From positions 25,766,001 to 25,830,000 of the forward strand of contig JAFFJZ010000004.1 of the NCBI GenBank assembly GCA_018340375.1: DNA of 64,000 nt. Reading direction: 5' to 3'. Under the pieces are notes generated by a model, which worked only from the letters and a program-made list of their open reading frames with translations, made no database searches and was not told the DNA's origin. Below are positions 57,212-64,000 of this stretch, one piece after another. A program made the translations under genes and the position numbers. Numbering within the stretch: position 1 is the stretch's first letter; each line of letters opens with the position of its first letter. Source of the stretch: Gonatopus flavifemur. Taxonomy: Eukaryota > Arthropoda > Insecta > Hymenoptera > Dryinidae.

Positions 57212-58167
57212 GGTTCTGGCCAGCATTGCATAGGATTCGAATGATTCTGACCAGCATTGTACGGGATTCGAATAGTTCTCACCAGCATTGCCTCGATCAC
57301 GACTAGTTCTCGCCGGCATTGCACGAAATCCGAAGAGTTCTGCACAGCATTGCGCGGAATTCGAAGGATTCTGGGCAGCATTGCACAAAATACAGATAGA
57401 TCTGGCCAGCATTGCACGGAATTCGAATAATTCTGGACAGCATTGCACGGAATCCGAATAGTTCTGAACAGTATTGCTCCGATTCCGAGTAGTTCTGGCC
57501 AGCATTTCACGAAATCCGAAGAGTTCTGCATAGAATTGCATGGAATTTGAGTTCTGGACAGCATTGCACGAAATTCGGATAGTTCTGGCCAGCAGTGCAC
57601 GGAATTCGAATAGTTCTGACCAGCATTGCCTCGATTCCGAGTAGTTCTGGCCAGCATTGCACGAAATCCGACGAGTTCTGCACAGCATTGCGCGGAATTC
57701 GGAGGGTTCTGGGCAGCATTGCACGGAATTCAGATAGTTCTGGCCAGCATTGCACGAAATCCGACGAGTTCTGCACAGCATTGCGCGGAATTCGGAGGGT
57801 TCTGGGCAGCATTGCACGGAATTCAGATAGTTCTGGCCAGCATTGCACGGAATTCGAATAGTTCTGACCGGCATTGCCTCGATGGCGAATAGTTCTGGCC
57901 AACATTGCACGAAATCCGGAGAATTCTGCACAGCATTGCGCGGAATTCGAAGAATTCTGGGCAGCATTGCACAAAATACAGATAGTTCTGGGCAGCGTTG
58001 CACAAAATTCAGATAGTTCTGGCCAGCATTGCACGGAATTCAAATAGTTCTGACCAGCATGGCCTCGATTCCGAATAGTTCTGGCCAACATTGCACGAAA
58101 TCCGGAAAGCTCTGCATAGCATTGCGCGGAATTCGAAGAGTTCTGGACAGCATTGCACAGAATTCGG
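57212..58167. repeat. 31-bp tandem array, left, about 31 copies
   Basis: Unit AGTTCTGGCCAGCATTGCAC plus GRAATYCGAAK. Variants alternate (AGTTCTGCACAGCATTGCGC and GGTTCTGGGCAGCATTGCAC), suggesting a higher-order 93- or 124-bp arrangement. Since 31 is not a multiple of 3, each strand reads a 31-residue repeat with almost no stops. This creates open frames up to 326 codons on the minus strand (57023-58003) that are not genes. Confidence 0.92.
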
Positions 58168-58192
58168 ATAGTTCTGCCCGTGCTGATCAGAA

Positions 58193-58567
58193 CTACTTGA
58201 AATCGAGGCAATGCTGGCCAGAACTATTCGAATTTCGTGCAATGCTATCCAGAACTCTTCGAATTCCGCGCAATGCTATGCAGAACTCTCCAAATTCCGT
58301 GCATTGCTGGCCAGAACTACTCGGAATCGAGGCAAAGCTGGTCAGAACTATTCGAATTCCGTGCAATGCTGGCCAGAACTACTTGAAATCGAGGCAATGC
58401 TGGTCAGAACTATTCGAATTTCTTGCAATGATGTGCAGAACTTTTCCAATTCCGTGCAATGCTGGCCAGAACTAGTCGTGATCGAGGAATGCTGGTCAGA
58501 ACTATTCGAATCCCGTGCAATGCTGGTCAGAATCATTCGAATCCTATGCAATGTTGGTCAGAACCCC
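58193..58567. repeat. 31-bp tandem array, right, inverted, about 12 copies
   Basis: Reverse-complement units (GTGCAATGCTGGCCAGAACT) of the left array, ending at CAATGTTGGTCAGAACCCC, the mirror of the left array start. The shorter copy number makes FB-B asymmetric. Confidence 0.92.
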
Positions 58568-59745
58568 AGTCCAGACAGAAAGTCGGACGGGTAACCAGAC
58601 AGGCTGTCAGGTAATCGAAGTCCCCGTCCAAGCTGTATCAATTGTTCTGCTGTATCAAAACTCCGCTTCTCAACGTGACAGAATATTTCGTCTTCCCGCG
58701 TCATCTCCAAACTCGGCTTATCATGAAAGCAAAAACGAATTCACCCATTGTTGATGTCAGAACTCTGCATTCCCAACTCCTCCGTGTGTACCCCATCCCA
58801 GAACTTTGAGATATTGATCCCTTCTTCCAATATAGCTTGCAATGCTATGGATTCGTCATAGAATCCAGCATATCATTTCCATAAATATTGAAAAAAATTT
58901 CATATTTCGCTTTTAATGATTGGAACTCTCTATTTCCCACTTCCTCGCATGCTCACCATCCCAGAATCCCTCGAGTTCTGATTGTTCCAACCTCTCATCG
59001 CTGGAATGCTATCATATCATTGTAGAACTTGGCATTCCATTTTTTCAAATTCAATTTTTCTAATTAATATGAATAGAACTATTGTTCCAAATTATCAAGA
59101 ACTATAGAACTATGGTGAAACTATGGCTACTGGAACTGTCACTTTTTCATGCAATGCCAGCATTTGATATGCCAACTTCACATTCACTTTGGCGGGTTGC
59201 ATCAGCGGGGATCGCTGGTATTCCCTTAAAAGAATTGAAAAATAATAAAACGTCAGTTTATATAGGTTTTGTAGATATACAAAAAGCATTCGGTAATGTT
59301 GATTGGGTGAAAATGTTTGCGATTGTGAAAAAGGTAGGAATCAATTTTAAGGATGGGAGAATGATATATGAATTATATAAGAGTCAAACCGCAATAATAG
59401 AAATATAGGGTCAAAAAGAAGAAGCACAAACTAAAATTGGGTTGAGACAAGGATGCTCACTATCACCATTGATCTTCAATTTGTATGTAGAAGAAGCGAT
59501 GAACGAAGTGAAGGAGCCAGTGCAATTGAAATTACAGATTCAGGGAGAAAATGTAAGCATGTTGAGATTTGCGGATGAAATAGCTATATCAGCTACGAGT
59601 GGTGCTGAGTTAGAAAATATCCTCAACACGATAAAAACAATATTACCTAGGTAAACCTAGATCAAGTTATATGAAGCAAATTATACAAGATAAGAAATTA
59701 AGCGTTTAGCAGTCATAAGACTGATCACTTCATGATGATGATAAT

Positions 59746-61061
59746 GCCTTAAAAAAGAACACACTGGAATTTCAAGTGTGTATCTCAAATAGTTTTTCAA
59801 CAACAGCCTTCTAAATAGTAGCTGCTTATCGATTAGAGAAGTACGTTGACTGAAGACTCTAGTCTAATCTAGTCTAGCCTGCCTGGAAGGAGAATCCATC
59901 AGCTCGAAACAGAGTTTCAACAGTACAGTAGGTACTTTCCGAAGCAGAGGAAGATACATTGTATGGGCCAAAAATTGTAGGTTGCCTCGAAATATGATAT
60001 TGATTGATTCACAATGAAATCAATATTTTTATCTTCAAGCACGTTTTTTGCAAAACTACATTTTTCAAATTTGCGGTGGTTCCAACTTGATAACAAATCA
60101 TCCGATGGGTTTGATTCTTGTTTTAGCATATTAATCATTTGTTTTCCCATTAGGGTGCTTCAAAGAACACTTTTTTCCTTCAAGTGATTGTTTCACCCCC
60201 TGAAAAGTTTTCTTTTGGCATAAAATAAAAGTCCCAAAAAGTTGGGCCCAATACGATAAAGTGTAGAGGGCACGTATCCACTTCAGAGTTCCAATTTTCG
60301 TGTCTCATCTGTACTTCCCTATCTGGAACTAAGTGAATTATTAAAAATTATATGACCATAAAGTGTGATATTTTCTTTTAATATTTCATCATATGCACTG
60401 TTTCAAATAAAAATGACGAAATATGGTTGCCTATTTTGGGCGGAGCTGGATAAAATACTATCTTCCAATGTAAATGATGAATACATTTGGGAATAAAATC
60501 CTTCATTTATTGTGACAGATTTTCAAAATATAATTTGAAACAGTGTTTCATTTAAAATAAACATGTCAGTGTCAAAGATTGGAATGTGTAGCAAAGTATT
60601 TTTTCTTTTCATTATAAATATAGAGTACATATAGTTCTTCATAAAATCGTTTATCAAAAGGGATAATTTTCAGTGCTAAGAAATTATATGACGTAATATT
60701 TGTGAGAGATACCTCCTGAACTCATTCATGTTTATCAACGCAATAGAAAAAACATAGACAGGGAATAAAATATTTATCTTATGCTTCAGCTTTAGATTAT
60801 GAAAAAAAAATATTTTATTTTATGTTTCTTACTATCAAAATAAAATATTTTATTTGCCGGAATTTTGTTTCTTATTTGCAATACTATTTCATTCCAATTC
60901 TGAAGAACGGTTCATTTGGAATAAAGTTTGCATAAAAATTACTGAACTCTAATTTTAAGGGGTTGGATGAACAGAAATTTCCATTGCATATGACGTCACT
61001 GCTGAAAATGATTCTATCAAAAGAAGCGAAAATACCATTTTGGAGTCAAAAAAACCACCTA
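59746..61061. other. No gene; AT-rich inverted words
   Basis: 60755-60860 repeats ATAAAATATTTTATTT-like palindromic words. The phrase TTTAGATGA... is absent and no family is recognised; open frames are under 80 codons. Confidence 0.4.
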
Positions 61062-61314
61062 CACGGAGAAAATTTTGTGGTATAAATTGTAACAAAAATG
61101 TATTGAATATTATGTTTAAAAATACTATGTTTTTGTAAAGTTGGACCATACTGACATTACGATGAATATTGCTATGATAATGATTGAAATTACGGTACAA
61201 TGTAGTAAAGTTGGACACAAAACAAAGGAGAATTACAATTTTCCTTCCGTGAAAAGAGATGCTCGCGAAGTATTTGAAAATCAACATTGAGTGATTTCGG
61301 TCACAGTGTCAGTA

Positions 61315-62184
61315 TCCCAGTAAACACACGCACGTTTTAAAAACGTCAAAAACAGTTGTGAATTAGTAATATTCTTGCGTTGATTGAACGTAAAAATGTC
61401 GCGGCAGATCACGTGTTTTTCAACCATTACATAACGTCATCTCAACGGTTTGAACATCGTTTAAAAGACGTCAAATATTGACGTGTCCTAATGATGGTTC
61501 TACACCCAGAGACATTTATATTTGGATTCATTTAAATTGACTAAACTTTGTTTCAATCAACTAAATTTTCTACTTAAATATGAACCTACTAGAGTTTTAG
61601 TTGAATCAAATAAAGAATTTATTCCATTCAAATAAACTTTTATTAATTTCAAATAAAATTTACTTGAATCGAGTAAAATTTCATTGAATGCAATGAAATG
61701 TCTAGTAGGTTCATATTCAAGTAAACTATTTTTCTGGGTGTAAAACGTGAATTGAATCCAACAAATTTTTTTTATGAAAAGTTTTCATTCAATATCGAGA
61801 ACAATAGTATTTCTGAGTATGACAGAATTTGGAAAGTATGCCACACTATTCACTATTTTGCTCTTTGTTGAAATTTTAACCATTGTTTGGTTTTGTTCGA
61901 CATTTCCAGCAGAATATCTTCAATTGAAGTTCAAACACTAGGTGTGATGAACACATTTTAAACGCGTAATTCAAACCCGTTCAAAACACGTTTTTTGAGG
62001 ACGTCGTTTGATGGTTATTTTTGAATATTAGGTCAAATTACACGTCATCAAAACGTAATTCCTCGTCGGCTATTTCCCCATCAAATTTCAACTAAAAATC
62101 AACGTTATGAAATCAACGACTAACGTCCGTTTGACAGTCTAACGTTCTTTTAACGTTGAAATAACATGTGTGTGTTTATTGGGA
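61315..62184. repeat. ACGT-rich MITE X, copy 2
   Basis: Same ends and body as 28208-28849, with small gaps, and a 238-bp insertion. TA flanks it (61313-61314, 62185-62186), which suggests a TA target. Confidence 0.88.
61503..61740. repeat. CACCCAG...CTGGGTG MITE, TA duplication, innermost
   Basis: 238 bp with ends CACCCAGAGACATTTA and inverted CACCCAGAAAAATAG, plus ATGAACCTACTAGA and its complement inside. TA at 61501-61502 and 61741-61742. MITE X copy 1 has the uninterrupted GGTTCTAAAACG with a single TA. Confidence 0.92.
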
Positions 62185-62243
62185 TATAGTCCAACATTAC
62201 AAAAGAATTATAGTAATCGATACTACAAAATTCTCTGCGTGTA

Positions 62244-63713
62244 CATAACGTTCATTTTTGTATTTACGTGTAATAATTTCTCTTTGAGCTGCTTCCATTT
62301 GAAAAACTAAAAAAGCAACGGCAAAAAGACTCATATTCAACTCGATGTAGGCTGTGGGAAGATCATAATAGACCAAAAAGATCAACTGTTATTCAACAAG
62401 CAAAATTTGCCCTTCGAATTGCTTCTTTAATTACTCCCCTGCAACAATTCTTTGTTGCGATATTCTACTGTGAAGTCATCTCTATTTGGCATGCAATTAA
62501 TGTCGAACTTTTGACCGGTAGTACAGGTTTTTCAAAACAAATCAATTTGAAAGCTAATTCTAAATCTAAAGGAATATCAGTTCGATTTATAATTATAAAA
62601 ATAATTTGGAATCCATCCTTTTGGACGTCAAGTCTTACTGGAAAATTTCCAGCTCTATACAGAATCAAGTCTTATTTGATTGAAATAAGCACGCAGCTAT
62701 GAATAACTGAAATGAGTCCAGTGTGAAACCTTTTGCTCATGAGACGTGAGGGGGCTACGACGTGGAGTACTTGGTGCATGTGAAAAAATTCTCAAATTCA
62801 AAGAAAATGTCATACAAATTCGAGATGACGGGGTTGATGAAGTCATCGCTATTGAAATGCTGCCATGAAATGATCCTATATATAAAAAAGAAAGATTTTT
62901 TTTTAATAAAGGGAGTTGGAGTTGATGAGAAATGCCCAAATATTTTCAAACGAATTCCAGTTTCAGACAAATAAGTTGGTTTGTTAGAACTTCAATTCAA
63001 CGAGAAATTTAATCTCGTGGAAAAAGCATCGTATGCGATGCACTTAATAAAGTGTACAAGCTTAGTCAATGCGAGAACCCCGTTTTGCTGGCATCGTAAA
63101 ATGTGATTTATACGTCTCGCTTCTCGTTTCGTCCAAGTTGTGTCCGGAATAATCATCCCGCATATAGCAACACACGAGGTCAATTCATCCTCCAAAGTAC
63201 GAATTTCTCAGTAACTATTCTCACAATTAACACTTGTCAGCTAATTCCTAAATAGTAAAATTTGTGTGAACCCAACTAGGTTCATTACTGTTTTTTATTC
63301 GCGTCTAGACGGATATTTTACATGGAGATTCTCCTGTTAGGTGCCAAATAGCTATTGATAATGAGAATTGATATATCATCAATATATATATTCTTATTCT
63401 CATTTCTTATTGCTACAGCAAGTATTTTTCTAAAACTTATTCTGTTTGATTCAAATCGTGAAATGAGTGGAAAAATTCATATAAGATATTGGATTGTATC
63501 AATCTTTGATATTCAAATGTTTAACCGTACGATTGGAGTTAGATGAGACTTTCAACCTTCTTCCTTAAGATAGGATAATAATGTCGACTCCAACAGTTAT
63601 TGCGAGAGTAGTACTGGAGGGTATCGGATGTTAATGCTTCGCATTAGTGAGAAATTATTTACAAGTATCCAAATCCAACATTTTCCTGTATATTGTAGAA
63701 ATAGTATATACTA
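62244..63713. other. No gene recognised
   Basis: Short open frames on both strands, for example minus 62992-63195 (WTKREARRINHILRCQQNG), of protein-like composition but no family I can name. A host exon here cannot be excluded. Confidence 0.35.
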
Positions 63714-64000
63714 CTGTGGGCAAAAAGTAAGGTGAATTTGTTTGTAAAATGAAAAATCTTCATTTATTCTTCTACATCAATTTCATCCCCTTCAAAGTAA
63801 TCCCCTCTCGATAAAATACACTTATGCCAACGTTTTTTCCAATCATCGAAACATGCTAAATAGTCCCTTTCCGGTATAGCCATCAGCACCTTCTTCGATT
63901 CAGCTTTTATCTCCTCAATCAATTCGAAACGCTTTCCCCGGAGTGGTCTCTTGAGTTTTGGGAATAGCCAGAAGTCACACGGAGCCAACTCAGGCGAATA
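63714..64000 (-). mobile_element. mariner-type element 4, 3' end only (runs off window)
   Basis: The end CTGTGGGCAAAAAGTAAGG lies beside TA (63712-63713) and looks like a mariner terminal repeat. A minus-strand transposase frame starts beyond the window edge. The other terminal repeat is not visible. Confidence 0.8.
63764..64000 (-). CDS. mariner-type transposase, C-terminal part
   Basis: An uninterrupted minus-strand frame from the window edge to a stop at 63764. It opens with YSPELAPCDFWLFPKLKRPL, which holds the third catalytic aspartate (in PCD) and the proline-rich YSPxLAP motif before it. It then reads RGKRFELIEEIKAESKKVL, AIPERDYLACFDDWKKRWHK, and CILSRGDYFEGDEIDVEE at the C-terminus. 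This is the last 79 codons of a protein usually near 340 residues. No stop or shift is seen in this part, unlike the other three copies, so the full element could be less damaged. It is a different lineage from elements 1-3 (PCDFWLF instead of PSDYHLF). Confidence 0.85.
   Translation of the reverse strand, partial: YSPELAPCDFWLFPKLKRPLRGKRFELIEEIKAESKKVLMAIPERDYLACFDDWKKRWHKCILSRGDYFEGDEIDVEE

Larger units (their letters stand above)
56241..59225. mobile_element. Foldback element FB-B (3.0 kb) inserted at TTAA
   Basis: Left end GGGAATACCAGCGATCCCCG and its exact reverse complement at the right; both arms continue with CTGATGCAACC, then TGGCATATCAAATGCTGGCA and AGTTCTATAGTTCTTGATAA. TTAA lies at 59226-59229 and TCAA at 56237-56240. 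Excising the element with one tetramer gives a continuous LINE frame (GCT TTA AAA GAA, ALKE), so the original site was TTAA. Outer unique arms of about 660 bp enclose 31-bp tandem repeats, about 31 copies left and 12 right, meeting near 58168-58192. The left arm carries an extra MITE (56285-56580). Confidence 0.88.
55815..59745 (+). mobile_element. RTE-type LINE, copy 2, split by FB-B
   Basis: The 5' piece (about 55815-56240) encodes the linker between endonuclease and reverse transcriptase (TYKSLRDEIKRESRKAREE, EQWINHLEDLYTG, ending EFDRAS). The 3' piece (59226-59745) continues KELKNNKTS, then VYIGFVDIQKAFGNVDWV, LRQGCSLSPLIFNLYVEEAM and LRFADEIAI. A deletion after KNNKTS removes the segment corresponding to QFGYRKNRGT in copy 1. 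Another after NTIKTILPR removes most of the C-terminal half, leaving KQIIQDKK and the TTCATGATGATGAT tail. The catalytic FADD reads FADE (GAA at 59577-59579), so the copy is dead. Confidence 0.87.
61062..62241. repeat. CAC...GTG MITE, TA duplication, outermost of a three-level nest
   Basis: Ends CACGGAGAAAATTTTGTGGT and inverted CACGCAGAGAATTTTGTAGT, TA at 61060-61061 and 62242-62243. GTAAAGTTGGAC words recur inside. An 870-bp element (61315-62184) interrupts it; its own length is about 310 bp. Confidence 0.85.

Noticed and set aside
57023..58003. A 326-codon open frame on the minus strand, longest in the window
   Set aside because: It follows the 31-bp tandem array exactly, with a 31-residue period, and comparable open frames exist in other phases and on the other strand.
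62992..63195. Possible host exon on the minus strand (WTKREARRINHILRCQQNG)
   Set aside because: Composition is protein-like, but there is no family recognition and I cannot support splice sites; not called as a gene.

Overview
This 64 kb window looks like repeat-dominated nuclear DNA from an insect or other arthropod. It is AT-rich, has no operon structure, and shows no intact host gene, rRNA or canonical tRNA. Every coding stretch I recognise comes from a mobile element or a multicopy element-like gene: four mariner transposases, two RTE-type reverse transcriptases, one pogo-like DNA-binding domain, and one broken arthropod multicopy gene of unknown function. The species cannot be fixed from the sequence alone.

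Layout. 0-5 kb: a hAT-like MITE, 120-bp tandem/inverted repeats, and a 1.4 kb element bounded by TTAA. 5-15 kb: several foldback MITEs, one nested in another, and mariner 1 (8516-9788). 15.5-18.5 kb: the broken multicopy gene, split by two insertions. 18.8-24.4 kb: short palindromic MITEs, a TTAA MITE, and a 1 kb foldback carrying a CATATATG-rich MITE. 25.5-30.2 kb: a CATATATGG-rich composite hit by a pogo-like element, by mariner 2 fourteen bases away, and by an ACGT-rich MITE. 33.1-36.1 kb: RTE copy 1, interrupted by mariner 3 (minus strand) and a MITE. 38.5-40.5 kb: a MITE cluster. 41.3-45.4 kb: a 4.1 kb foldback element (FB-A) with about 336-bp tandem units. 46.6-52.5 kb: nested MITEs and an eight-copy 130-bp satellite-like array. 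55.8-59.7 kb: RTE copy 2, split by a 3.0 kb foldback (FB-B) whose arms hold 31-bp tandem repeats. 61.1-62.2 kb: a three-level MITE nest. The right edge holds the 3' end of a fourth mariner on the minus strand.

Nothing here works together as a pathway; the window is a record of successive insertions. In several places a related copy or the opposite arm of an inverted repeat supplies the empty site, so insertion points and target-site duplications can be read directly. The two strongest points are (1) at least twelve short elements that all begin CAC and end GTG, each flanked by a duplicated pyrimidine-purine dinucleotide (CA, TG or TA), and (2) two large foldback elements with unrelated ends whose arms share a dense GTTCTG/CAGAAC word. 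All positions and comparisons were made by eye; family names rest on remembered motifs, not on searches.
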